Shown piece after piece: positions 11,675 through 21,483 of a DNA stretch of 64,000 nt; positions within the stretch are counted from its first letter, which is position 1; each line of letters opens with the position of its first letter. Origin of the DNA: Capronia americana (Eukaryota > Ascomycota > Eurotiomycetes > Chaetothyriales > Herpotrichiellaceae); contig JADWQD010000003.1 of NCBI GenBank assembly GCA_016110215.1, positions 2,852,001-2,916,000 of the forward strand, read 5' to 3'. Below the pieces are notes generated by a model that saw only the letters and a program-made list of their open reading frames with translations, searched no databases and was not told where the DNA came from. The position numbers and the translations under genes are program-made.

Positions 11675-13216
11675 ATGGAACATACAGCTGTATATCCCTC
11701 TGATGCCCTTGCGCCCACCAGTCACTCTTCCACCTCCTCAGTCAGCCTGTCCTCACCCACTCAATCGATGTTCTCCAAGGGACATTCTTCGCGAGGCTCA
11801 GGTTCCTCGATCGCATCCTCTCCTGTTCCTCGAGACTCCCTCGACATGTTCGGCGTGGCGAAAAGGTTAGAGGATGTCAGAGAAGAGCCCCATGAGAAGG
11901 ACGAATTTGATGGCTACACCCTGGTCAATGACAGGACGTGCGACTGGAGTGACTACGACAAGGCTCTCTCCAATGATTACGGTCATCCTTCGCCCACCAC
12001 GATGCCTGTAGAACCTGAATGGAGCTTGGGCGAACCTGATAACTGGTTGCTAAGCCCTGTGTCCCCTCAGCCAAAGAGAAGAAGATCGACGGAGCAACCA
12101 CTCACGAGTCACGGCAACCACTTTGGCGGCAGGATTAGTTCTCTGTCACGACGATGGAAGAATCGATCCGCTGCCAGTGCTCAACTGTCGATCGTCACGC
12201 ATCACAGCTCGCCTGCCTCGCGATCAGGATCCTTGAGCTCTGCGCATGTACTGAGTCCGGCTCTCAGCGCCAACTCCAAGCACGAGAGCGGATTGCCTTC
12301 GTCGCCAACCCTACCGTACATGAATGAGTCCTCATTTTCAGCCGAGGTCGGACCAATGGACATTGTGCGAAGACCGAAAGAGGACGAGGCAGAGCCAGGG
12401 CAAGCCACGACGCCTCTGCTCCCACCCCTTCTGTCCGAGCTTGGCAAGGAAGATGAGCCCATTCATTCACCACTTCAGTCACCTGCCATTGCTCCCACCA
12501 CGGCACTAGTGAGCTCAAGACCGTCTCTCGATACTCCACTGTCATGCCTGCCATCGCCTCCGCTTTCAACGAGACCATCGATGGTATCAATGCATAGCAG
12601 GTCTCGTACCAACACCCTGACCAACTCACCCTTTGGCGATATCCCTTCTATGCAACTACTCGAGGATCCTTCTGACCCATGGGCTGTACGACTTGGTCAC
12701 GCCAACTTCACAATCCACCCAGAGCCATATGTGCCCGAGATGCTCGACCTGGATTCATACACGGAATACCGCAAAAACTGGGACCAAGCTCGGACGAACT
12801 ATGCTAAGCACATTGCCAGAACTGTCGAGCATTATGGGTCTACCTCCAAAGTGTACAAGTTGACCGAGGAGAAATGGGCAACGGTCGACAACGTCTGGAA
12901 GCGGCAACATGATTTGATGAGAACTGCCTTGGCTCCAGTCCTTGCGCGTTTGAGCGACGGAGACTCGGAGATGCAAGACTCCACAGCATCCAGCGCCGTC
13001 CTCGAGAAGCCGTTGACGAAGGTGGTCGTTCCTGTCATTGACAAAAGCGGCAAATTTCCAGAACTCGGCGACGGCGAGATTGTCGGACCCATGTCTGTTG
13101 CTCGACCACGTCTCCTTGCCACTGACCAGGACAAAATCCTGGGAGCAAAGAGTCCACCTCTGTCACCTCACAAGCGCAATCTACTCAGATTCTTTTCGGA
13201 CATATTCCACAACTGA
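11675..13216 (+). CDS. conserved Ser/Pro-rich hypothetical protein
   Basis: Single exon, 513 aa. Residues 1 to about 330 are rich in Ser, Pro and Thr and look disordered, with repeated SP/TP sites and a basic patch PKRRRS near residue 137 that could be a nuclear signal. A compact conserved-looking segment follows at about 334-420: DPWAVRLGHANFTIHPEPYV, then SYTEYRKNWDQARTNYAKH and EKWATVDNVWKRQHDLMR. The tail ends LSPHKRNLLRFFSDIFHN. This combination resembles a widespread Pezizomycotina protein family of unknown function, sometimes carrying the uninformative title 'only proline and serine are matching'. I assign no function. Many phosphorylatable SP sites suggest kinase control, which is inference. 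The long upstream interval suggests a complex promoter. Confidence 0.8.
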   Translation: MEHTAVYPSDALAPTSHSSTSSVSLSSPTQSMFSKGHSSRGSGSSIASSPVPRDSLDMFGVAKRLEDVREEPHEKDEFDGYTLVNDRTCDWSDYDKALSNDYGHPSPTTMPVEPEWSLGEPDNWLLSPVSPQPKRRRSTEQPLTSHGNHFGGRISSLSRRWKNRSAASAQLSIVTHHSSPASRSGSLSSAHVLSPALSANSKHESGLPSSPTLPYMNESSFSAEVGPMDIVRRPKEDEAEPGQATTPLLPPLLSELGKEDEPIHSPLQSPAIAPTTALVSSRPSLDTPLSCLPSPPLSTRPSMVSMHSRSRTNTLTNSPFGDIPSMQLLEDPSDPWAVRLGHANFTIHPEPYVPEMLDLDSYTEYRKNWDQARTNYAKHIARTVEHYGSTSKVYKLTEEKWATVDNVWKRQHDLMRTALAPVLARLSDGDSEMQDSTASSAVLEKPLTKVVVPVIDKSGKFPELGDGEIVGPMSVARPRLLATDQDKILGAKSPPLSPHKRNLLRFFSDIFHN

Positions 13217-14059
13217 GCTGTACAGTCTCCATCACCCTTTTACCTGTGTACACAATTTTCTCTGTTCGACATGTACCCCAATTCTTTCGGACCATACAGA
13301 ACCACCTCATCATCATCACACATCTTACGGCTGGAGTTGTCGAGAGATAGGTAGGGACAAGACGAATAAAGACGACCCCGCGGTCAAAAAAGACCTCGAG
13401 ATCGGGAGCAATCCCCACTGCCAAAAATACTTTATGTATATTTTCTCTCGGTGACATCAGCACTTGCACTGAATTCGGACACGATATCGATTGTTTCCAC
13501 GACGATTACGACCCACACTCCTTTGACGAAACGACTAGATCTGCGGTTGAGCGCATAGATGATCGCGACTTGCAGCCTTCAGCACAGCGAAGCGAAGCGA
13601 CTCAGAGCGTACACTCGTGGATAACCCACTGTATGGTGTTCACGACAAGAAAATTGGGACTTAGTACTATTGCTACTACATGGCGGCTTTCATGCATCTA
13701 CGACCTTGCAAGAGGATTGAGATAGATGGATGTTAGCGCAGTCGGACTTTGCTATCTTGGACGGATGAAGAGGGCGTCGAGGGAGGTTGAGAGATAGACG
13801 CTAAGCAGATGCTGCTGGAGACAAGTACGCAAGTAGATAGACGCAGGAGAGCATGGTATGAAACAGAATTTGACCCCAAGAATATCATTCACCGATTGTA
13901 TTTGAATCAACTGCTTTGGAAGAGGTATGTTAACAGCATTCCCATCGGCCATGTTGATCGACAACTAGGGTTTCTATCTTTATGGTGCTCTTGAGTTCGA
14001 ATCCGGCCTCAGACCGAGAGAAATGACAGTATCGTGATGGAAAAGCCGATATTTTGCTC
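13217..14059. other. convergent intergenic spacer
   Basis: 3' flanks of the Ser/Pro-rich gene (+) and the OYE-like gene (-). A tRNA-like T-loop word near 13992 was checked and has no cloverleaf around it. No gene seen. Confidence 0.55.
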
Positions 14060-15460
14060 CTATACTGCGCCTGAGTCGAAAGGCTTTGGTGTATAGTCCT
14101 CCAAGTTGACATAGCCCGTTCTTTTCATCGTGTTTGCATCTGGACCACGTTAGAGAGTGCGGAACATGGATTTTTCGTCACAGACACACACACCTTGGGC
14201 AAGTTCCTGCATAAAAGTCCCAAAGCTCTTCAGGAAGATGCTTGCGTTCTCTTTGATGCCCATGTTGATCGGTTGCTGATCCTTTCCGACCTGTCCGATC
14301 TGGGTGCCTGCGACCATCGTGGTCAACCCAAAACTGGACTGGTCCACCTGTTGCTCGATCGCTCCAGTCACCTTCCGCTGTAGGATTGCATTCGGGAGGC
14401 TGAATTCTTGAGCCGCTGGGCGGCCCAGTCCAACGCCATCCACGGTGCTCAATGCCGCAACCATTCCTTGGACGGTGCGAAGCCCTCCCGTGATGTAGAT
14501 CTTGGTGTCTTGAAGCTTGATCATCTCTGCGAATTCCAAGAAGAACCCTTCTCTCTCCCGTGTGCTCGCTCGTTTGCCCTCGAGAGGTCCGAGATCCTCA
14601 TACGTGCCGCCGCTCAACTCGACCCAGTCGAACTTGGCGTCTTCCAGCAACGCACACAGTTCCACGGCCTCGGACGGAGTGAATCCTTGATCCTGGAATT
14701 CGACGCTGTTGATCTTGATCCCCAGGATGAATCCGGGTAGCTTTTCGCGGATTGCGTCGGCGATCTGCAGCGTGATGCGAGCCCTGTTCCTCAAGGAACC
14801 CCCGTACTCGTCCGTCCGTTTGTTCGTCGTCTTGGAGAGGAATTGGGCCAAGAGATAGCCGTGGGCGGCATGGAGCTGGATCCCGTCGAACCCGGCAGCT
14901 TGGAGATATTGAGCCGCATGCACGAAAGCTTCGATGACTGCGTCGATATCTTCCTGCGACGCCGGTCTTGGCTTTGCGAATTCCTTGCCCATTGTACTTT
15001 GCAGCTGGACGTCGCTTGCGGAGATGGGATTCGCTTGAAGCCTGCTGTCCGTCTGCCGGCCCGGATGGCTCACCTGGCCTGATATGAGACTGCCATGTTT
15101 CTTGGCCTGGGAGGCCAATTCCTTCCATGCTTCAAACCTCGGCGACCCTTCACACGGTGTGGCGTCTGGTGCGATGATCAGGTTGCCGGGTGATTCCAAC
15201 TGATCGTAGGCGACCATGATGTTCCCCGTTAGGATGTGGCCGAATCCTCCCTCTCCCCATCTTCGGTAGACGTTGATGACCTCCTTGGAAGGGATCCCGC
15301 GCGCCGAAAGATCCGTCGGGTCCCACGAAGAGATCTGTTCACTCATGGCCGCTTTGAGGAATCGGTTCCTCGCTGTCTTGCCCGAATGCTTATACGTGAC
15401 CGGCAGCCCGAGAGGCGCAGGGTCTACAGCCGCGGAAGGGATGCGCGAGAAGAATGCCAT
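14060..15460 (-). CDS. NADH:flavin oxidoreductase, Old Yellow Enzyme family
   Basis: Two exons on the minus strand: 15460-14194 and 14139-14060. The intron 14193-14140 (54 nt) starts GTGTGT, has a CTCTAAC branch site and ends CAG. Product 448 aa. Splicing replaces an intron-read tail with the C-terminus TGYVNLEDYTPKPF that is usual for these proteins. An FMN TIM barrel is shown by GHILTGNIMV, GQVSHPGRQ (active-site region), GFDGIQLHAAHGYLLAQFLS, and the phosphate-binding end with YITGGLRT and GVGLGRPAAQEF. Members reduce activated C=C bonds with NAD(P)H; the physiological substrate is unknown. An upstream in-frame extension to 15607 is encoded partly by a 6-bp repeat, so the ATG at 15460 (MAFFSRIPS) is preferred. 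Confidence 0.9.
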
Positions 15461-15494
15461 ATGGTCGTCGAGGTCGAGTTCGAGAGCTAGTGAG

Positions 15495-15518
15495 ATTGAC
15501 ATTGACATTGACATTGAC
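15495..15518. repeat. ATTGAC hexamer repeat, four copies
   Basis: Four perfect copies of a 6-bp unit just upstream of the preferred OYE start. Read on the minus strand it encodes alternating Met-Ser, creating several in-frame ATGs upstream of 15460. Confidence 0.9.
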
Positions 15519-18050
15519 TTGGACTGATTGATGAGGGAAGGACACGCATCGAAGACCAGCCATGTATATGTATATATATAGTCGATTTCGACCACCACCA
15601 CGGACACTAACGAGGATTACTGTGGTGGTGTTGTTCCACGGCAACCATCCATCCATTTCTTGCTCCTTTCTTCATTTCTTGATTGGACACGTCAAGAGAG
15701 TACTCGGTATTCACTGGGGATCCTGAAGCACAACGGCCGTATGCAAACTCACCTCACCCTGGAAACAAAATGCCATGTCCGGCGCTGCATGTTCAATAAG
15801 CCATGATTTTTCTCAAACTGTCGATGACTAGTTGCAGTTGGACTAGGTTCTGTATACAGTACCTCGTACCTCGGGCCGGACTAGCTTAACCGTGAAAACG
15901 CAGGACATTACTGCATGTAGGTAGGTAGGATGTAGTATGTAGATGACCCACCGATCGTACGCATGGCTCACATCAGCCACCCAGCCAGTGCATCCGTATA
16001 CAGTACATACATACATACGTATCTCCAGTGCTGCTGCTAAATCCGAGGGGCTTAGCAGCACCAGAGTTCCTACGTAGACGGATCATACTAGTATCCTTGA
16101 AGGGCGCGGGCTCGTTTGTCGCTCACTCAGTCAGTTGATCGCCAAAACGGATGAAAGACTGTCGCGTTGCCCTGTGCACTGGGAGGAATGCCGCTATGTA
16201 CTCCGACTCATGACGGTTCAATCACCCAAATTATTATCCATTGCAGCGGCTCAGGTCCTCCGGACGAGGGGGGATAGATAGTAAGCACCTTGTCTCTTTG
16301 GATACCCAACATGCGTCTGGCCTCTCGAGCCTTGTGGTATCGCCTAGCCTACAGGACCGGATGCCATTGACTCGGGGGCTCCCCTGGCCCCCAACGATGC
16401 CTAGAACCACGACGTTTCGGGGGATCCATCAGTGGCTTAAGACGCCCGGATTCGACAGCTCCCGTTGGACATTGCAACTACTGTATGTAAATCGGTCTCT
16501 TTGCTACCATTACAACTCCTTCAGACTATCACAACACAGGTTATGCAAATCGCGTACAGCACTCGGTTTCACCAGCTTTTGCCTGCTGGCTACTCACACT
16601 CCGCACCACGAGAAGGTGGCTGTTCCGACTTCACGAAGCGTCCTCCTCTTCCACTGAGCTTCTCCTCTCAGCCTCTTGCCTTTGTCCTCCACGGCCCATT
16701 TCCTCCTCGTGGAGCTATTGGATGTCGATGCTGCTGTTTGTACAGTTGTCCTGAGTTCGTATGTTGTAGGATATCACAATCATCGATGTGCTGCGTGCTG
16801 CTGGGAAGCATGTAGTCGTTGTAGTCGTTGTTGTTTGTACATGTTGAAGCTGAAAAGCGCGAACGAAACGCTCAGAAATAAGTCGTCATGGCGTACTGGG
16901 AACGCCTCCTGTGCTGTAAGCCGTTGGTGGTGGTTCTGTGGTTCCACTTGTGGTTCAGGGTGTATGCTCCGAGGCATGCATGCGTTGTTCGTTGGTGCTC
17001 AGCTATTGTGCTGACTGTTGTTCCGATTGCCGTACAAAGAGTTCAATTGATACTCTTCTGAATTGTAACGGACGCGCTGTTGTTCGCTCAATTGCTGCGT
17101 TATCGTCCCAGATTGGACACGTGTCTGCTCTTGGTATGTTTTTGTACGTTTTCGAAGAGTGTGCTGTTGTCCTACTCGGCTGCTATGTCGTGGTCCTATT
17201 CTTTGTACAGGGAACAAAATGTTCATGGTGCGTTGCCGAGTTGTTGACGGCTGCGTTGTCGATTTGAGAGTCGCTTTGATTCGTATAGCGAGTTTAACAA
17301 AGCCTGTTGGCTCATCTGGTGATTCCTCTGATTTGCGTGCTGAGATCGCTAGGTTTTCTGCCGCTACTGAGGTAATGACATGAAATCGTAGTAATTGAAT
17401 TTTGGCACAGAGATAAAATGCCGCTGAGGTTCTGAGACTTGGCCGAGATGTCGTTGCCACTTTTGGGCCGTGTCCTGTCCGAAGTGAAGAGCTCGGTTGA
17501 CCAGGATTAGAGAAGTAACATTTGTCCCAAGGAAGGTCTTCAATGCCAGACCTGTCGAGTTTGTTGATGGTGGCTATGATGCCACGGAAGTTCCCCGGTC
17601 GCTGTGATGCATCTTTGCAATTGGGGAACCATGTGTCGTGAGCAGCATGGTCTGCGATCAAGCCAGGATGCGAGGTTGAAATTGTCTTCTTGCCTAGAAG
17701 ATGTCCTCGAGGTCGAGATTCTTGCGTCTCCAGCGAAAACTGTCGAGATGGTACTCATGTACCGATTACATGGTGACGAATCTGTAATCGTGGTGGAAGG
17801 TCGATTTCCGATACCGAAAAGAATCTTCGGTCAGGCCGGACGGGCAGTGAGGCGTTAGAATGTCTCCTGCTTGAAAAATTCCGTCTCGCTGCTAGACTAG
17901 GTGGTCCGGTTGAGTCGAGAAGACATTGTGGTGTGTTGTACCGGAACAGTCTCTGTCCGCTGTTCGGACAATGTCACTCAGCCGAATTCGAGAATCGTCT
18001 GCGTATTGTAGTTGCTGGCCATGCCCATCCCCACCGATATAGTATGATGT

Positions 18051-18252
18051 GCATACTCACGGCGATTCCAGGATGGTAGGCTGATGTTTCGATCCCCACC
18101 TGTATGTATGTGGCACATCCAGCATACTTAGGGCGTTTCCAGGACGAATACAGCATACGTTGTGCATACTCATGGCGATTACAGGATGGACCACGGATCC
18201 AATCCCCACCAATTTTGTATGATGTGTATACTCACGGCGCTTCCAGGATGGG
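18051..18252. repeat. degenerate minisatellite, four copies
   Basis: A core of about 24 bp, consensus TACTCACGGCGATTCCAGG on the plus strand, occurs starting near 18051, 18121, 18163 and 18225. Copies 1, 3 and 4 are flanked by ATCCCCACC and by TATGATGTG words. Spacing is 70, 42 and 62 bp, so the array has lost regular periodicity. It lies about 300 bp beyond the C2H2 stop codon. Confidence 0.75.
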
Positions 18253-18559
18253 CCGTGGCCCCAATCCCCGCCGCTTTTGTATAACCTGTGGTGCCTGCCT
18301 CCGAGGCCCGATGGTCCCATGAGTTAGACTGCGTTGTTCCTGCCGTCGGGAGATGGATAGACAGTATCTCAAACTTCTGAAAAGAGAGAGTAGAGGCCAT
18401 ATCCATCACTCGACAAGCAGGAAGTCGCCGGTCTCAAGGTCGGATGCTCACTGACTCGGGAAGATGCCGAGACGTTGTCGATTGACAAGAGAAGGGCGGT
18501 ATCTCGGTTTTCAGTTGGAAACCGAGTAGAGGCCATCTCTTACGCCAAACAACGCCAGT

Positions 18560-19375
18560 TCAAAACTGTCCCATTCCTGCCAAGAGCTCATCGAAACTCA
18601 TCTCCTCCTCATACGCGGGAAACCCCTCCACCGGTAATGTAAGGTGGGCATCTTGTCCAACGGCCGTGAACGGGCCGTTGGGTGGGGCTGCGCTCCCGAG
18701 AGGAGCAAGAAAGTCTTCGAACGAGTCGTCCCCGAAGCTATACTGCTCGGGGATGTTGTCGCCGCTGGGCAACCAGTCGGCCACCTCCCTTGCAGGAAAG
18801 TCAAGGGCAAAGTTGCTGGGGCCGACGCCCGTCCCAAACGAAAAGGGGTCAAAAAAGCCCTGTTGGGCTTCATCGCCGCTTGTGCCACATGTAGAAATGG
18901 CATCGAATGAGGACGCCGAAGGGCCCCTCAACAGGCCTCGCTGGTGTTGGACAGAAGGTATCTCTGCCTCAACAGGCGGAAGAACGGGCAGCGAGGGCAA
19001 CCCAGAAACCGGGGCAGGCGCCGCCGCCGCCGTGGCAGCAGTCGGCAACCTCGCCAGACGGACACAATTGCCTATCTGCGCTGTTGAGAGCCTATGTTTG
19101 GCCATCAGATGCCGCTTGAAGTTGTCAATACGTCTGTCGCTGTGAGCGCACAGATGGCATGCAAATCTGTCTTGTCTGTGTTTCCTCTGATGTCTCTGCC
19201 AGTTGGACCTGTCGGAGAAGTGGCGCGGCGGGTTACAGGCATTGCACGACCAACGATGCCCATTGTGCGCGCTGTTGACGTGCGCGGCGAGGGTGCTCTG
19301 GGCACTGTACGCCTTGCCGCAGTGCGGGTGCGAGCATGTGAACTGAACAGCAGGGTTGCTGGGTGCGGGTGGCAT
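18560..19375 (-). CDS. C2H2 zinc-finger transcription factor
   Basis: 271 aa in one coding exon. Three adjacent C2H2 fingers occupy the first 100 residues: CSHPHC...HVNSAH (C-x4-C...H-x4-H), CNAC...HQRKH (C-x2-C...H-x3-H) and CHLC...HLMAKH (C-x2-C...H-x4-H). The rest is low-complexity Ala/Pro-rich sequence followed by an acidic, aromatic C-terminus (YSFGDDSFEDFLAPLG and EEEMSFDELLAGMGQF) that looks like an activation domain. The probable role is a nuclear DNA-binding regulator; no target can be named. A 50-nt intron appears to end directly before the ATG, so the 5' leader is probably spliced. Divergent from the MGNICSK gene. Confidence 0.85.
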   Translation of the reverse strand: MPPAPSNPAVQFTCSHPHCGKAYSAQSTLAAHVNSAHNGHRWSCNACNPPRHFSDRSNWQRHQRKHRQDRFACHLCAHSDRRIDNFKRHLMAKHRLSTAQIGNCVRLARLPTAATAAAAPAPVSGLPSLPVLPPVEAEIPSVQHQRGLLRGPSASSFDAISTCGTSGDEAQQGFFDPFSFGTGVGPSNFALDFPAREVADWLPSGDNIPEQYSFGDDSFEDFLAPLGSAAPPNGPFTAVGQDAHLTLPVEGFPAYEEEMSFDELLAGMGQF

Positions 19376-19594
19376 CTATCACAATGGTCAGCAATAGGCA
19401 TCTCAGGGCAGCAAGTTGGAAGTACCTTTGGTTATTGGGCGGTTGTTGACTTCACAAGAAGATGCTCTGTTGTGCTGAGCGTTGTGTTTGACGTTCGAAG
19501 TCGAACTGAATAGAGCTTTGAAGCTGGTACTAAGTCGAAATCGAACTGTGTAGGGATCTAGAGGAACAAGAAGAGCAAAGGAGGAGATATTATA
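19376..19594 (-). promoter_or_regulatory. probable C2H2 gene leader with 5' UTR intron and TATA box
   Basis: On the minus strand a TATAATAT word lies at 19594-19587, about 212 bp before the start codon. Between them a candidate intron 19425-19376 begins GTACTT, has a TTGCTGACC branch-like word and ends TAG immediately before ATG. No upstream ATG opens a longer frame, so the spliced part is untranslated. Inferred from consensus only. Confidence 0.4.
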
Positions 19595-20982
19595 CCCTAC
19601 ACCATACCTGTGGGCTCGAGGGCCCTCTGCCTCTCAATTCACCTGCAACTTAATGCATTGGCCGTACCAGATTCTGTGAAAAGGCTAACGCGATGGGAGT
19701 GTTTAACGTTCGGCGAAGCCAAGTATGGGTGGGCTGTCAGAGGCAAGGCAGGAGCGGGGCGGCAACTGACGTCCATAGGGACGCATGGACGTCGCTGCCC
19801 TCGAGGGCATTGTTGCCACCCTGTTTCAAAGAATTGGAAACGCACTGCTAACATGCTGGAAAACGGGCAAGCGCCAAAGGCTAGCCACGTGTTCTTCCGA
19901 AGTAGTTTGTGGTTGCCCATGATCGGCGTCGAAGGCATGTTTTAGGGGTATTTGCCAGAGAAGGGGTCCTGTCCTGTCCGCTGCGAGCACTTTGCTGTCA
20001 ATTGAATTCAAGCTTTTCACAGCTGCCTTCGAAGCTGGGTGGACCTGGCCCTTCGGTTTAGACTCCTGCGCGCGCGTGAAACCTGCTCAGCGAAAGTCTG
20101 TAAAGTTCAAGGTTGTTGCACTGCCAGTTGGCGGCAATCGCATGCTGTAGACAGTGGGCTTGCCCAAGAATCCACCATCGACCGCGAGCTCAATCTTCAA
20201 CCATGGTACAGTCCTTCAGCACCACTCTCCAGGAACTGTTGAAGAAATTGGAGCCATAGCAACTCTGCTTGAGCGTTCCGAGCTATTGGACTTGCAGAAT
20301 CCATCCCCGGTCGGTCTCGAGACTGTGAGGCGCGGTCAAGGGCTTGGCAGCCATCATGTGGAAGGGAGGAGTGTTCCTTCCATTCGAGATTCAGTGCTGC
20401 ACCGGAAGTACCATCATGTTGGAGGTTTCTCGTTCTGCGCTCTTCCGCGGTGCACGATGCCTATAGCTCTTGACCTAGCTCTTGACCCGGGGCTCTTTTG
20501 CTGTAGGGGAGGGAGAATTTCTGTCATTCTGAGAACACCTTGATAGGCAGTTAACATTGTCCGAGAATGACCTACAATGAATATGAATATGCTTGATTGA
20601 TCAAGTACGATGCCAGGGCAGGAACTGGAAAGCCAGCTGTGCAGTGGTGTTTAGGTTGCGAGATCAGCCAGATCTGAGATTTCGGAGAAATGGCGTACGT
20701 CGTACGAGCAGCGGGCGGCTAGAAGAAGCGGGCGGTTCCACTTCGAGCTCATTGGCTGCACAGGTGGGGCTTGGCGATTGCCCTCCGAACCTCGACACAG
20801 CCTCAATTCGTTTGCTTTCCCCCTCCCACCGCCTCACGTAAAAGAGCTGTTTGGCCAGCGCCCATCTCAGCATCTGGGAATTCCTTCAGACTTTACAGAA
20901 CTCATCTTCGGGCCCAAAATTACTTACGTCGCCTGCGACCTCATTTCCATCGGGCGAGTAGACCAGGAATTCCGCGCGCGAT
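19426..20982. other. divergent upstream region
   Basis: Shared 5' region of the C2H2 gene (-) and the MGNICSK gene (+). Short open frames at 19.6-20.8 kb show nothing conserved. A near-palindrome TACGTCGTACGA occurs near 20695. No RNA gene seen. Confidence 0.5.
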
Positions 20983-21483
20983 ATGGGAAACATCTGTTCC
21001 AAATCAGCCAACCAGTCGGACAACTTTTCCGGCCCCGGACGACCAGTTGGCTCGGGTGGGCCTCAGCCGAAACCGACATCGTCACCTGTGCCCGCGAAAC
21101 TCACGACCAGCACCCCTGGTCGAGCTCTTGGTGGGGCAGAGGGATCCACAGGCACCGGCGATGCCAGGAGCGCAGCAGCGAGAGCAGCAGAGGTAAGTGG
21201 CAGCGATGTACATCTGAACTGGTTGCGTGCGGGAATTACTGCAGAGTCAATATTGTGGGCTTCATTTACCACCTCGATTTTCCTGGCGAAAGATTTGTTC
21301 TAATCGTATGACTTCGAATGCCAGGAGCGGGCTGCCAAAGCCAACAAGCCTGGGGGAAAGCTGGCCAGCCAACTATCAGCACAGAAGAAGCAGACCCAGA
21401 ATCAACTGCTGAACGCTGGATCCGAAGCCGAGCGAAGAGCGAGAGACGCAGACGAAGCCGCACAAAATCGGAGCTGGAATTGA
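20983..21483 (+). CDS. small N-myristoylated (MGNICSK) conserved fungal protein
   Basis: Exons 20983-21192 and 21325-21483. The intron 21193-21324 (132 nt) runs GTAAGT to CAG, phase 0. Product 122 aa. It starts MGNICSK: Gly2 fits N-myristoylation and Cys5 fits palmitoylation, so plasma- or endomembrane anchoring is predicted. The middle is Pro/Gly/Ser-rich (PAKLTTSTPGRALGG). Exon 2 is a charged helix: ARAAE joined to ERAAKANKPGGKL, AQKKQTQNQLLN, then EAERRARDADEAAQNRSWN at the end. I recognise this layout from small conserved Pezizomycotina proteins of unknown function with the same acylated N-terminus. No catalytic motif, so an adaptor or membrane-scaffold role is only a guess. Neither exon alone looks like a gene; the match at both ends and the in-phase splice support it. 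Confidence 0.82.

Larger units (their letters stand above)
15461..18559. other. 3.1-kb gene-poor interval with simple and degenerate repeats
   Basis: Contains the promoter of the OYE-like gene, including an ATATATA stretch near 15571-15580, short TACATACA/GTAGGTAG runs near 15.9-16.0 kb, and a degenerate minisatellite at 18.05-18.25 kb. Open frames at 16.2-17.7 kb on both strands have no family resemblance. The plus strand between 16.8 and 17.4 kb is rich in G and T and contains intron-like borders, so a non-coding transcript is possible but not shown. The 3' flank of the C2H2 gene lies at the right edge. Confidence 0.5.

Noticed and set aside
13985..14010. tRNA-like T-loop word (GAGTTCGAATCC)
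   Set aside because: No matching acceptor, D or anticodon stems within 90 bp; an isolated word.
14150..14193. Unspliced C-terminus of the OYE-like protein
   Set aside because: The read-through tail is unlike family members, whereas the intron with CTAAC branch restores the expected YVNLEDYTP ending.
16999..17661. 220-codon open frame on the minus strand with a second frame at 17540-17758
   Set aside because: Part of the text looks vaguely protein-like, but no family, no convincing splice junction and low-complexity Gln/Thr-rich end.
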